From Gramella sp. MAR_2010_147 (GTDB lineage Bacteria; Bacteroidota; Bacteroidia; Flavobacteriales; Flavobacteriaceae): 64,000 nucleotides of DNA. The stretch is from NCBI RefSeq assembly GCF_900105135.1, contig NZ_LT629741.1, positions 2,705,001-2,769,000 of the forward strand, read 5' to 3'. Both the position numbers and the translations under genes were made by a program. A model generated the notes under the pieces. The model was not told the DNA's origin. It searched no databases and was given only the letters and a program-made list of their open reading frames with translations. Positions 52,834 through 62,308 of this stretch are shown piece after piece; position 1 is the first letter of the stretch; each line of letters starts with the position of its first letter.

Positions 52834-54864
52834 CTATTTTGATATTAAACCGGCTCTTCTCAACAATGCATCTGGTTTTGGTTCTTTTCCGCGAAAACGT
52901 TTATAAAGTTCCATTGGGTGTTCAGTTCCACCTTTAGATAGTATATTTTCCCTGAATTTATCGGCTATGTCTTTGCTGAAGATGCCATTTTCGGTAAAGT
53001 ACTCAAAAGTATCAGCATCCAGAACTTCTGCCCATTTATAAGAATAATACCCGGCAGAATAGCCTCCCTGGAAAATATGAGAAAATGCGGTGCTCATACA
53101 ATTTGAAGGTACATCCGGGTAAAGTTTGGTTGCCTCAAAAGCTTTTAATTCATGCTGCTTAACATCTTCAATATTAGAAGGGTCAATCCCATGCCAGCTC
53201 AGATCCAGCATTCCAAAACTCAACTGTCTTAAAGTAGCCATTCCCTCGAGGAAATTTGCTGATTCTTTAATCTTGTCTATATATTGCTGAGGAATGGCTT
53301 CCCCTGTTTTATAATGCCTGGCAAAAAGCTGAAGCGATTCTTTTTCGTAACACCAGTTTTCCAGCACCTGGCTTGGTAACTCTACAAAATCCCAATATAC
53401 GTTAGGTCCCGAAAGGCTGGGATAGGTAGTGTTAGCCAGCATACCATGCAAAGCATGACCAAACTCATGGAAAAGTGTAGTTACCTCATTGAAAGTAAGT
53501 AATGAAGGGGCTTTTTCTGTTGGTTTTGTGAAATTACAAACGATAGAAATATGGGGGCGTTCATTTTTATTATTCTGCACGTATTGATTCTTGTATATGG
53601 TCATCCATGCACCATCTCTTTTTCCTGGGCGTGGGTGGAAGTCAGCATAAAATAAAGCAACCTCTTCACCTAATTCATTTGTGACTTCAAATGTCTTTAC
53701 ATCTTGATGATATTTGTCAATATTCTGAACCTCCTTAAAATTAAGCCCATAGAGCTTTTGGGCTACTGTGAAAACACCATCGATTACATTTTCAAGCTTG
53801 AAATAAGGTTTTAACTTTTCATCGTCAAGCTCAAAAAGCTTTTGTTTTAGTTTTTCTCCGTAATAAGCAGCATCCCATTTTTGAAGCTGATCTATCCCCT
53901 CAAGATCTTTAGCGAAATTTTCAAGTTCTTTGAATTCTCTCTCGGCTGCTGGTTTTGCTTTATCAAGCATTTCATCCAGAAAAGAATTTACCTTTTCTGG
54001 AGTTTCTGCCATACGTTCTTCCAGTACAAAATGAGCATGAGATTCAAAGCCCAATAGTTGAGCTCTCTTATACCTTAATTTTGCAATTTTGAGAACATTC
54101 TCCTGATTGTCTAATTTATCATTATGAAATGCTCTTGAACCAAAAGCCATAGATAGCTCTTCTCGAAGTTCACGATCACTGGCATATTTCATAAAAGGAA
54201 TATAGCTTGGATATTCTAGGGTGAAAACCCAGCCTTCTTTATTCTTAGACTTAGCAACAGATTTGGCTTCATCTTTAAAGCTTTCAGGCAAACCGGTAAG
54301 TCTTGATTCTTCGGTTACAAGTAGTTCGTATTTGTTAGTTTCAGCTAAGACATTCTCTCCAAACTGAAGGCTTAGTTTTGAAAGTTCTTTATCTATTTCC
54401 CTAAGATCATTTTGTTTTTCATTTGGCAGGTTGGCTCCATTGCGAGTAAATGCTTTGTATTTTTTTTCAAGGAGTGTAGTTTGCTCTTTGGTTAGATCTA
54501 GAGAACCAATTTTAGCGTATACCTCTTTAATTCTTTCGAAAAGCTCTTTGTTTAAAATAATATCATTTTTGAATTCTGAAAGAACGGGAGATACTTCCTG
54601 GGCTATCTTCTGGATTTCTTCGTTAGTTTCTGCAGAATTTATATTAAAAAAGATGCTTGTGACTCTATCCAGTTTTTCGCCAGAGAATTCCAGAGCTTCA
54701 ATGGTGTTTTCAAATGTTGGTGTTTCTTCAGAATTTACGATCTCCTTAATTTCTTCTCGGGCAAGCTCTACCGCTTTTAAAATAGCCGGTTGGTAATCCC
54801 CGGTTCTAATTTTTGAGAAGGGGGCGTATTCGAAATCTGTAAGTAGTATATTCTCAGAACTCAT
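52834..54864 (-). CDS. M3-family oligopeptidase (Dcp/OpdA-like)
   Basis: A zinc metallopeptidase cutting short peptides; no signal peptide, so probably cytoplasmic. The zinc motif is FHEFGHALHG (about residues 463-472), followed by the downstream Glu of the thimet-oligopeptidase type and SLSGPNVYWDFVELPSQ. The C-terminal YSYKWAEVLDADTFEYF and GGTEHPMELYKRFRG are typical of the Dcp/OpdA branch. Length 676. Alone on its transcript. Distinguishing peptidyl-dipeptidase from oligopeptidase A is not possible by eye. Confidence 0.93.
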   Translation of the reverse strand: MSSENILLTDFEYAPFSKIRTGDYQPAILKAVELAREEIKEIVNSEETPTFENTIEALEFSGEKLDRVTSIFFNINSAETNEEIQKIAQEVSPVLSEFKNDIILNKELFERIKEVYAKIGSLDLTKEQTTLLEKKYKAFTRNGANLPNEKQNDLREIDKELSKLSLQFGENVLAETNKYELLVTEESRLTGLPESFKDEAKSVAKSKNKEGWVFTLEYPSYIPFMKYASDRELREELSMAFGSRAFHNDKLDNQENVLKIAKLRYKRAQLLGFESHAHFVLEERMAETPEKVNSFLDEMLDKAKPAAEREFKELENFAKDLEGIDQLQKWDAAYYGEKLKQKLFELDDEKLKPYFKLENVIDGVFTVAQKLYGLNFKEVQNIDKYHQDVKTFEVTNELGEEVALFYADFHPRPGKRDGAWMTIYKNQYVQNNKNERPHISIVCNFTKPTEKAPSLLTFNEVTTLFHEFGHALHGMLANTTYPSLSGPNVYWDFVELPSQVLENWCYEKESLQLFARHYKTGEAIPQQYIDKIKESANFLEGMATLRQLSFGMLDLSWHGIDPSNIEDVKQHELKAFEATKLYPDVPSNCMSTAFSHIFQGGYSAGYYSYKWAEVLDADTFEYFTENGIFSKDIADKFRENILSKGGTEHPMELYKRFRGKEPKPDALLRRAGLISK

Positions 54865-55054
54865 TTTGGTATATTTTAGTTTAACGCTATAGATGAAATA
54901 AATTAACGCTAATGATGATTTTTAAGATTTTTTTAATATTTTAGTCGATTCAAGTTAAAATGAACCTATTAAGATATAGTAGTTTACAAAGTTCTGGTTT
55001 TATATTTAGAATGGTTAATAAATAATAAGTACAGATAAAAAATGTTTACTACTC

Positions 55055-55078
55055 GAAAGGCCGCATCAGCGGCCTTTC
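55055..55078. terminator. Hairpin after purE
   Basis: A 10-bp stem GAAAGGCCGC/GCGGCCTTTC (55055-55064 with 55069-55078), loop ATCA, abutting the purE stop. On the purE strand the following T run is weak, so termination may be incomplete. Confidence 0.65.
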
Positions 55079-55564
55079 TTATTTTTTAAGAGATTTTGCT
55101 CCTTCAATAACCTTTTGTTTCAATCCTTCTTTGTACACAAGAATTTTATCTAATACACATTTATCAGAAGTTCCAATGATTTGAGCTGCCAGGATTCCGG
55201 CATTTTTAGCACCATCGAGGGCAACTGTTGCTACAGGGACACCTCCTGGCATTTGAAGTATAGAAAGTACAGAGTCCCAGCCATCAATAGAATTTCTGGA
55301 TTTCACAGGTACACCAATTACGGGAAGCGGAGACAAGGAGGCTACCATTCCTGGCAAATGTGCCGCTCCACCGGCTCCGGCAATAATAACTTTAATTCCT
55401 TTTTCATGGGCTGCTTTGCTGAATTCAAAAAGTTTCTCAGGTGTTCTGTGAGCCGACACGATATCTACTTCTACCTCAAGATCAAAACCTTTTAAAATAT
55501 CGATGGCTTCCTGCATTACCGGCATATCGCTGGTACTACCCATAATAACTGCTACTTTTCCCAT
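55079..55564 (-). CDS. purE: N5-carboxyaminoimidazole ribonucleotide mutase
   Basis: Class I PurE: converts N5-CAIR to CAIR in purine synthesis. Seen: MGSTSDMPVMQEA at the N-terminus, SAHRTPEKLFEF, AGAGGAAHLPGMVAS and GVPVKS. Length 161, complete. Its start is two bases from the purK stop; purK-purE form an operon on the minus strand, the reaction order being PurK then PurE. Confidence 0.96.
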   Translation of the reverse strand: MGKVAVIMGSTSDMPVMQEAIDILKGFDLEVEVDIVSAHRTPEKLFEFSKAAHEKGIKVIIAGAGGAAHLPGMVASLSPLPVIGVPVKSRNSIDGWDSVLSILQMPGGVPVATVALDGAKNAGILAAQIIGTSDKCVLDKILVYKEGLKQKVIEGAKSLKK

Positions 55565-55566
55565 TC

Positions 55567-56730
55567 TTACTGTTGTTTACTTATCACTTTAATACTATTC
55601 TTAACTTTTTCCGCAACCTCACGTGCCTTCTTCAAGTCTTTATCCACAATAGTTACATGTCCCATTTTTCTGAAAGGCCTGGTGATCTTTTTTCCGTAGA
55701 TATGAGGTGTTACTCCGTCCATTTTCATGATCTGTTCAATATTTTCATAAACAACCTCGCCTTCATGATCTTTATCTCCCACTAAATTTACCATGATGCC
55801 GCCTACCTTACTTTCGGTATTTCCCAGGGGAAGATCAAGGATTGCACGTATATGCTGCTCAAATTGATTGGTGTAAGAGGCTTCAATGCTATAATGGCCA
55901 CTGTTATGAGGTCTGGGAGCGACTTCGTTTATTAAAATCTGATCATCTTCGGTCTGGAACATTTCTACGGCTAGTAAGCCTACATGTTGAAAGGCTTCGG
56001 AGACTTTTTCTGCTATTTTCCTGGCCTTACCGGCAATTTTCTCATTAATACGAGCCGGACAGATCACATATTCTACCTGATTGGCTGTTGGATGAAATTC
56101 CATTTCAACCACGGGATAGGTTTTCATTTCTCCGGAAGGATTTCTTGCCACGATCACCGCCAGTTCGTTCTTAAACGGAATCAATTTTTCTGCAATACAT
56201 TCTCCTTCTGGTAAAATTTCTAATTCTTCTTTTTTCTTTATAACAGAAACTCCTTTTCCATCATATCCGCCTGTGGCGCTTTTCCATACAAAAGGAATTT
56301 TTATATTTTCATTCTCTACAGCATTTTTCAAGTCTTGAATAGATTTAAAAACTTTAAATTCTGCGGTTGGAATATCTTTTTCCTGATAAAATTTTTTCTG
56401 AACAGCCTTATTCTGGATTTTTTCCAGAGTGTTTGCTGATGGAAAAGTTTTTATTCCTTCAGATTCAAGTTTTTTGAGTGCATCAATATTTACTCCTTCA
56501 ATTTCGAAGGTAACAACATCTGCTTTTCTACCGAAGGCCAGGACAGTTTCGTAGTCCATAAGATCACCCTGCTCAAAGTGATTGCATGAAATTTTACATG
56601 GAGCTTCCTCACTGGGGTCAAGAACCAGGGTTTGGATATCATATTTTCTGGTCTCATATAACATCATTTTACCTAACTGGCCTCCACCTAGAATTCCAAG
56701 TTTAAAGTCTGAAGAAAAATAATTTACCAT
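55567..56730 (-). CDS. purK: N5-carboxyaminoimidazole ribonucleotide synthase
   Basis: ATP-grasp enzyme that carboxylates AIR with bicarbonate and ATP. N-terminal fold GILGGGQLGKMMLYE; ATP-grasp segments FVWKSATGGYDGKGVSVI and EKLIPFKNELAVIVAR; metal and nucleotide residues in INEVAPRPHNSGHYSIEA. Length 387. It is the first gene of purKE. A CAAAAATA box at 56750-56757 (TATTTTTG on its strand) lies 20 bases before ATG and may be its -7 element. Confidence 0.96.
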   Translation of the reverse strand: MVNYFSSDFKLGILGGGQLGKMMLYETRKYDIQTLVLDPSEEAPCKISCNHFEQGDLMDYETVLAFGRKADVVTFEIEGVNIDALKKLESEGIKTFPSANTLEKIQNKAVQKKFYQEKDIPTAEFKVFKSIQDLKNAVENENIKIPFVWKSATGGYDGKGVSVIKKKEELEILPEGECIAEKLIPFKNELAVIVARNPSGEMKTYPVVEMEFHPTANQVEYVICPARINEKIAGKARKIAEKVSEAFQHVGLLAVEMFQTEDDQILINEVAPRPHNSGHYSIEASYTNQFEQHIRAILDLPLGNTESKVGGIMVNLVGDKDHEGEVVYENIEQIMKMDGVTPHIYGKKITRPFRKMGHVTIVDKDLKKAREVAEKVKNSIKVISKQQ

Positions 56731-56824
56731 AAATTAAATAGGCTTTTCGCAAAAATAACCTATTCGTAATTCCTGCCATAGATATTCAATAAGAAATCAA
56801 GGGGTAAGGCTTATTGAGATTCCT

Positions 56825-56832
56825 TATCTTTG
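56825..56832 (+). promoter_or_regulatory. hpt promoter -7 element TATCTTTG
   Basis: An exact TAnnTTTG match, 23 bases before GTG 56856. A TTG codon at 56844 would leave only 11 bases from this box. Confidence 0.6.
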
Positions 56833-56855
56833 CCACTTAAAATTTGACAATTTTG

Positions 56856-57380
56856 GTGAAATTACATGATCTTGAATTTGAACCCTTCATTTCTGAGGAG
56901 AAAATTATGATTGCGATTACCGAAATTTCAGCAACACTCAACAGAGAATATGCAGATAAGAAGCCGGTTTTCCTTGGAGTTTTAAACGGCTCTTTTATGT
57001 TCGCTTCAGAAATTATTAAGCGATTTAATGGAGATTGCGAGGTCAGTTTTGTGAAAATGGGATCTTATGATGGGACTGAAACTACCGGAAATGTGAGAAC
57101 CCTTCTTGGTTTAAATCAGGATTTGAAAGGGCGACAGGTGATTTTGCTGGAAGATATTGTAGATACAGGAAATACGCTGGTTGAAATTGATCAGATTCTT
57201 AAAAAGGCTGAGGTGAAAGATTATAAAGTAGCTACTCTGTTTTTTAAACCAGAGGCTTATAGCAAGAATATTCCTATTCAGTATAAGGGATTGGAAATAC
57301 CAAATGAATTTATTGTAGGTTTTGGTCTGGATTATGATGGTTTAGGCCGTAATCTCACACAAGTATATAAACGCAAATAA
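56856..57380 (+). CDS. hpt: Hypoxanthine phosphoribosyltransferase
   Basis: Salvages hypoxanthine and guanine to IMP and GMP with PRPP. The PRPP loop is VILLEDIVDTGNTLVE (about residues 96-111), with PPi loop-type VLNGSFMFASE and SFVKMGSYDGTETTGNV. The start is taken as GTG 56856 (about 174 residues), consistent with the -7 box at 56825; a TTG at 56844 would add four residues. It heads hpt-adk-obgE (five- and three-base gaps), so purine salvage, adenylate balance and ribosome assembly share a transcript. Confidence 0.93.
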   Translation: MKLHDLEFEPFISEEKIMIAITEISATLNREYADKKPVFLGVLNGSFMFASEIIKRFNGDCEVSFVKMGSYDGTETTGNVRTLLGLNQDLKGRQVILLEDIVDTGNTLVEIDQILKKAEVKDYKVATLFFKPEAYSKNIPIQYKGLEIPNEFIVGFGLDYDGLGRNLTQVYKRK

Positions 57381-57385
57381 GTAAA

Positions 57386-57967
57386 ATGACAAATTTAGTG
57401 CTTTTTGGCCCTCCGGGCGCAGGTAAAGGAACTCAGGCAACTATTCTTAAAGATAAGTATCAACTTATTCATATCTCTACAGGAGACGTTTTCAGGTTTA
57501 ATATTAAAAACCAAACTGAATTAGGTCTAAGTGCTAAATCTTTTATGGATAAAGGTCAGTTGGTGCCAGATGAGGTAACCATTAATATGCTGCAGGCTGA
57601 GGTGGAGAAGAACGAAGGAGCTAATGGATTTATTTTTGATGGTTTTCCACGTACCGAAGCACAGGCAGAGGCTTTAAGCACTTATCTTAAGTCTAAGGGT
57701 ACAAAAGTTCATGCCATGATCGCTTTAGAAGTGGATGATGAGGTGCTGGTACAGCGATTGCTGGAAAGAGGTAAGACTTCGGGAAGGCCGGATGATGCCG
57801 ATGAAAAAGTGATAAGAAACCGAATTAAGGTATATTATGATGAAACTGCCATTCTGAAGAATTTTTATCAGAAGCAGGATAGGTATTATGGAGTTGATGG
57901 CGTAGGAAGTATTGAGGAGATCACAGAGCGACTAAGCAAGGTGATAGATGATTTAATGAAACAATAA
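57386..57967 (+). CDS. adk: Adenylate kinase
   Basis: ATP + AMP to 2 ADP, cytoplasmic. P-loop GPPGAGKGTQA (residues 8-18), AMP site STGDVFRFNIK and FIFDGFPRTEAQAEAL, and the lid region RLLERGKTSGRPDDADE. At 193 residues it is the short-lid form without zinc cysteines. Second in the hpt operon. Confidence 0.96.
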   Translation: MTNLVLFGPPGAGKGTQATILKDKYQLIHISTGDVFRFNIKNQTELGLSAKSFMDKGQLVPDEVTINMLQAEVEKNEGANGFIFDGFPRTEAQAEALSTYLKSKGTKVHAMIALEVDDEVLVQRLLERGKTSGRPDDADEKVIRNRIKVYYDETAILKNFYQKQDRYYGVDGVGSIEEITERLSKVIDDLMKQ

Positions 57968-57970
57968 AAA

Positions 57971-58978
57971 ATGACTGAAGGGAATTTTGTTGATTACGTA
58001 AAAATCCATGTTTTTTCCGGGAAAGGAGGAAAGGGTTCTGCTCACCTTCACAGGGAGAAATATATAACCAAAGGAGGACCGGATGGCGGTGACGGTGGTC
58101 GCGGTGGTCACGTAATTGTAAAAGGGAATAAAAATCTCTGGACATTATTTCACCTTAAATTTAAACGCCATGTAAAGGCCGAACATGGTGGAAATGGAAG
58201 TAAACAAAGAAGTTCAGGAGCGCAGGGAACAGATGAGTATATCGAGGTTCCTTTGGGAACGGTAATTCGTGATACAGATACTAATGAGATCATTAAAGAG
58301 ATCACAGAAGACGGTCAGGAATTTATCGTGGCAGAAGGTGGAATGGGAGGCCGCGGAAACTGGCATTTTAAGAGCTCAACAAATCAAACTCCGCGTTATG
58401 CCCAACCCGGTATAGATGGCCAGCAAGTAGATATTACACTAGAATTAAAAGTATTGGCAGATGTGGGTCTGGTAGGTTTTCCAAATGCCGGTAAATCAAC
58501 TTTACTTTCTGTGATCACAGCAGCCAAGCCTAAGATCGCTAATTATGAGTTTACCACTTTAAAACCAAATCTTGGAATTGTAGAATATCGTGATTTTAAG
58601 ACTTTTGTAGTGGCAGATATTCCCGGTATTATTGAGGGTGCTGCTGAAGGTAAAGGTTTGGGACATAGATTTTTAAGGCATATTGAGCGAAATTCAACGT
58701 TATTGTTTCTTATTCCAGCTGATGCTAAGAATATTAAAGAGCAGTATGATATCCTGTTAGATGAATTAAAGCGTTATAATCCTGAATTGATGGATAAGGA
58801 CCGGTTGATCGCGATTTCAAAAAGTGATCTTCTGGATGCGGAATTAAAAGCTGAAATGGCTCAAGAACTCGATAGCGAACTCAAACTTCCTTATATCTTC
58901 ATTTCATCTGTAGCGCAAGCAGGACTTACTGAATTGAAGGATAAATTATGGCAAATGCTGAATAAAGAGCCTGTTTAA
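57971..58978 (+). CDS. obgE: GTPase ObgE/CgtA
   Basis: Essential GTPase for late 50S ribosome assembly and stress response. The Gly-rich N-terminal Obg domain (residues 1-160) contains [15 protein letters not shown] and [14 protein letters not shown]; the G domain has [11 protein letters not shown] (G1), TTLKPNLG (G2), DIPGIIEGA (G3), SKSD (G4) and SSVAQ (G5). Length 335; no C-terminal extension domain. Third gene of the operon. Confidence 0.96.
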   Translation: MTEGNFVDYVKIHVFSGKGGKGSAHLHREKYITKGGPDGGDGGRGGHVIVKGNKNLWTLFHLKFKRHVKAEHGGNGSKQRSSGAQGTDEYIEVPLGTVIRDTDTNEIIKEITEDGQEFIVAEGGMGGRGNWHFKSSTNQTPRYAQPGIDGQQVDITLELKVLADVGLVGFPNAGKSTLLSVITAAKPKIANYEFTTLKPNLGIVEYRDFKTFVVADIPGIIEGAAEGKGLGHRFLRHIERNSTLLFLIPADAKNIKEQYDILLDELKRYNPELMDKDRLIAISKSDLLDAELKAEMAQELDSELKLPYIFISSVAQAGLTELKDKLWQMLNKEPV

Positions 58979-59038
58979 ATCCTGTTAAACCTATAAAGTC
59001 TGGAACTGATTTTGCTTATTTTTAGTAAAAATCAGATT

Positions 59039-59560
59039 ATGAGACTATTAAAATATGCTTTTTTATTCCTGTTTATAGCTGCCTGTAATTCTCCAAAGGC
59101 GGTTTATGATTATGATCAACAGGTAAATTTCAATCAATATAACACCTATTCAATTTTCCCCGATCTGCAAACAGGATTGAGTCAGTTGGATGAAGCCAGA
59201 TTAATGGAAAGTATTCATTCAGGAATGAACGGGAAGGGATTCTCTCAGTCCGAAGATCCAGGCGTGTACGTAAATGTATATACCAAAAGATTCGAGCAGG
59301 ATAACCGCAGTAGAGTAGGGGTTGGAATTGGAGGTGGAGGCGGTAACGTTGGAGTTGGAGTTTCTGGCGGGATTCCTGTTGGCCAAATGGATAGTTACTT
59401 AGAACTTACTTTTGACTTTATAGATGTAGAAAACGACGCACTAATATGGCAGGCGGTAGTTGAAAGTCCTTTTAATATCAATGCCAAGCCACAGGAGAGG
59501 CAGGCTAAGTTTGACAAAATTGTAGCAAAGGCTTTGGAAGCATATCCTCCTGAAAAATAA
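59039..59560 (+). CDS. DUF4136-like lipoprotein
   Basis: A 173-residue lipoprotein from ATG 59039, with lipobox FIAAC (Cys16). The mature part has the DUF4136 shape: YDYDQQVNFNQYNTYSIF at the start, a Gly-rich turn (GVGIGGGGGNVGVGVSGG) and a Trp-containing strand LIWQAVVESPFN near the end. Function unknown; homologues sit in the outer membrane. An ATG at 59012 extends the frame by nine residues without a signal-peptide advantage. A bidirectional terminator follows. Confidence 0.82.
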   Translation: MRLLKYAFLFLFIAACNSPKAVYDYDQQVNFNQYNTYSIFPDLQTGLSQLDEARLMESIHSGMNGKGFSQSEDPGVYVNVYTKRFEQDNRSRVGVGIGGGGGNVGVGVSGGIPVGQMDSYLELTFDFIDVENDALIWQAVVESPFNINAKPQERQAKFDKIVAKALEAYPPEK

Positions 59561-59584
59561 TCTTTTTCTTTTACGCTAAATAAA

Positions 59585-59609
59585 AAAGCCCCGCAAATTG
59601 CGGGGCTTT
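59585..59609. terminator. Bidirectional terminator between the DUF4136 gene and the OmpA gene
   Basis: Stem AAAGCCCCGC/GCGGGGCTTT (59585-59594 with 59600-59609), short loop, A and T runs on each side, between two convergent genes. Confidence 0.88.
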
Positions 59610-59646
59610 CACTTTTTGATTGGTTAGTTAGTATCAGTTAGAAAAC

Positions 59647-61341
59647 TTAGTTTTCGTCTTGATCTTCCATTTCCTCTTCGTCCATTTCTGGTTCTTCCAT
59701 ATCAGTATCTTCATTCATAGATCCATTTCGGTTAGATACTACGAACACACTTCTACGGTTTTTAGCATACTGCTCTTCTGTACAACCTGTTGGTTCAGTA
59801 CAATCATTAGTAGGTCTGCTTTCTCCATATCCTTCAGAGATTAGCCTTCCTTTGTCGATCCCGTTTTCAACAAGATAGTTTACAGTAGAAGCAGCTCTTC
59901 TTTTAGATAAAGCCATATTGTAAGAGTCAGTTCCTCTTGCATCTGCATGAGACTCAACTTTCACTTTAATATTAGGATACTGGTTCATGTAGGTTACAAC
60001 AGAGTCTAATACCGGTTTAGATTCAGGCTTAATTGTCGCCTTGTCGAAATCGAAGTAGATCTTGCTTCCATCAACCGGAATAACATCCTGACCACTTGTT
60101 TCATCAGTTACCGTTGGAGCTTCAATAATTTCGTTCTCTTCACGAGTAAATTGATACAGGTTATCTGTCCCTCTTCTGTTAGAGGCAAAGAATCCCATTT
60201 CTTCACTTTCTTTAATCACGAAAGCAAAATCGTCATTTCCACTATTGATAGATTCACCAAGGTTTTCTACTTCTGAAAAATCTCCTTCAGATCTGTAAAT
60301 ATCAAGATTTCCAAATCCCTGATGTCCATCTGAAGTGAAATAAAGAACGTCTTCATCACTAATAAAAGGGAATTGCTCTCTGTGAGCAGTGTTCACTCCA
60401 GCTCCAAGATTTTGAGGAGTTCCGTAAGTTCCATCTTCATTCACATCTACTACGTAAATATCAAAAGATCCACTTCCGCCAGGCATATCGCTTGAGAAGT
60501 ATAACTTAGTTCCATCAGCACTTAAGCTTGGGTGTTCTACTGAATATTCTTCACTACTAAATGGTAGTTTTTCAACATTTGTCCATTCACCATCTACATT
60601 TTCAGCACGGTAGAGACTGATGTGCGCTACGCGAACATCATTTTCATTTTTAACCCTGTCTTCATTAGTTCTGTCAAAAAACATCACCATACCATCCTGA
60701 CTGAAGGTAGCAGAACTTTCGTGCTCATCAGTATTAATAGCATCAGAGAAAAGAACAATATCGGTCATTTCACCTTCATCATTCATTTCGGCACTGTAAA
60801 GATCTAATGTAGGAAGCTTATTCCATGGGTAGATTGGACGCTCTTGATTTCTTGTGGAAGCAAAAGCTACACGGTCTCCGTAAAATCCAATTCCGAAGTC
60901 TGAAGAAGACTGGTTGTTCATCACCTGGTCATAGTTGAATTTGTGAGGAACCATAGTATCCAGTTCACTTGCAAATTCTTCATGATCCCAGTTTTCGCCA
61001 GTTAATGCATTCATCATTTCATCAGCTTTTACGTAATTACCAGCAGCCATTAAGGTGTGGGCATATCTAAACTGATACTCAGGTTCTACAGCTCCTTCAT
61101 GTCTAAGGAAAAGCAATTCATATACTTCAGCCGCATTCTGCATCTGATTTGTATAGAAATAAGAGTCTCCAAGATTTTGAAGAACCATCTGAGATTTATC
61201 ATTTACATTCTCGTAAGCATCTGCTGCATCTACATAAGCTGCCTGGGCGAAAAACTTGTCTCCATCCCTAATGTCAGACTTTTGAGCGAAAGCAGTAACG
61301 CTTACAAAGAGTATTAAAAGTGTACTATATATATTTTTCAT
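59647..61341 (-). CDS. OmpA-family protein with TPR and PD40 propeller (PorE-like)
   Basis: An envelope protein joining a periplasmic or outer-membrane module to peptidoglycan. Signal peptide 1-19 (ending AFAQ), TPR-like helices (about 20-125), a PD40/WD40-type propeller (about 150-400, motifs SSDMPGGSGSFDIYV and FTSDGHQGFGNLDIYR), then an OmpA peptidoglycan-binding domain (about 430-540: IYFDFDKATIKPESKPVL and SHADARGTDSYNMALSKRRA) and a very acidic tail. This matches PorE/SprE-like accessory genes of T9SS cargo operons. It is the third gene after the adhesin and PorP/SprF genes (12-base gap to the latter). Confidence 0.9.
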   Translation of the reverse strand: MKNIYSTLLILFVSVTAFAQKSDIRDGDKFFAQAAYVDAADAYENVNDKSQMVLQNLGDSYFYTNQMQNAAEVYELLFLRHEGAVEPEYQFRYAHTLMAAGNYVKADEMMNALTGENWDHEEFASELDTMVPHKFNYDQVMNNQSSSDFGIGFYGDRVAFASTRNQERPIYPWNKLPTLDLYSAEMNDEGEMTDIVLFSDAINTDEHESSATFSQDGMVMFFDRTNEDRVKNENDVRVAHISLYRAENVDGEWTNVEKLPFSSEEYSVEHPSLSADGTKLYFSSDMPGGSGSFDIYVVDVNEDGTYGTPQNLGAGVNTAHREQFPFISDEDVLYFTSDGHQGFGNLDIYRSEGDFSEVENLGESINSGNDDFAFVIKESEEMGFFASNRRGTDNLYQFTREENEIIEAPTVTDETSGQDVIPVDGSKIYFDFDKATIKPESKPVLDSVVTYMNQYPNIKVKVESHADARGTDSYNMALSKRRAASTVNYLVENGIDKGRLISEGYGESRPTNDCTEPTGCTEEQYAKNRRSVFVVSNRNGSMNEDTDMEEPEMDEEEMEDQDEN

Positions 61342-61353
61342 GTTATTCGGGTT

Positions 61354-62286
61354 TTAGAAGAATCTAGGTGATTTGTCATATCCTTTTTTAAGACCGAATA
61401 GATCGAAATCAAATAAAAGCATGATCTCGTGTGATCCATCGTTACTTAAATCGTAGGTTGGATAATCGTAAGCATATCCAATTCTAAGGCCTGGAGTAAC
61501 TCTGAAGTTAACCAAACCGGTTATAGTTTCGTCAAATCTATAACCTACACCTGCTTCAAGCCTGTCGTACAACAAAACGTTAGCATTTACGTCAACTGAT
61601 AGTGGAGCTCCCTGTACACCTCTTACCATAGTAGAAGGCTTTAATTTGAAATTCTCACTAATATCAAATACATATCCACCTGTTAAATAGTAATGTATCT
61701 CTTCAGTACCACGGTCACGTAGTAATTGGCTGCTGTCCAGGTGATCTGAAGTTAATAGGTTAGGGGCAGAAACACCTAAATAGTGATTGTCTCCAAACCA
61801 GTAAGCTCCAACTCCGAAAACAGGAAATATCTCACTCACGTTCTCAAATGCAGGGTCATTAGGATCATTGACCACTAAACCAGATAGGTTGGCGTCAAAA
61901 GTTGTAAGACCTGCTTTTGCACCAAAAGACAAATTAGTGCTTTCACCAGTTGGTATTACATAAGCGAAATCTGCAGTAATGTTGTTTGTTTTTTCAACAT
62001 TTCCAATTTCGTCATGAACAACAGTTAGTCCAAGTTCTACTCTCTCGCTAACGGGAGTGTGGGCAAAGAAGTTGAGGGTGCGAGGTGCACCATCAACGTC
62101 TGTCCATTGCATTCTATAAATAGCTCCCAGATCCAGCATTCCCGGATCGTCTGTTGCGTATGCAGGATTCACCATACTCATGTTATACATATACTGAGTG
62201 AAAAGTGGATCTTGCTGGGCGAATCCTTTTATAGAAAAAAGGATAATGCCTGCGAATAATAAATATTTTGTGATTATTTTTTTCAT
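61354..62286 (-). CDS. PorP/SprF-family T9SS outer-membrane protein
   Basis: A 310-residue outer-membrane beta-barrel. Signal peptide 1-23 (ending GFAQ); the family N-terminus QDPLFTQYMYNMSMVNPAYA is clear; barrel strands end near LGLFDFDLFGLKKG. SprF-like proteins help export and attach partner adhesins with a gliding-type (type B) C-terminal domain. It sits directly downstream of such an adhesin gene (22 bases) and before the OmpA/PD40 gene, as expected of a dedicated partner. Confidence 0.92.
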   Translation of the reverse strand: MKKIITKYLLFAGIILFSIKGFAQQDPLFTQYMYNMSMVNPAYATDDPGMLDLGAIYRMQWTDVDGAPRTLNFFAHTPVSERVELGLTVVHDEIGNVEKTNNITADFAYVIPTGESTNLSFGAKAGLTTFDANLSGLVVNDPNDPAFENVSEIFPVFGVGAYWFGDNHYLGVSAPNLLTSDHLDSSQLLRDRGTEEIHYYLTGGYVFDISENFKLKPSTMVRGVQGAPLSVDVNANVLLYDRLEAGVGYRFDETITGLVNFRVTPGLRIGYAYDYPTYDLSNDGSHEIMLLFDFDLFGLKKGYDKSPRFF

Positions 62287-62308
62287 TTCGTTCTCTTATT
62301 TATCCTAA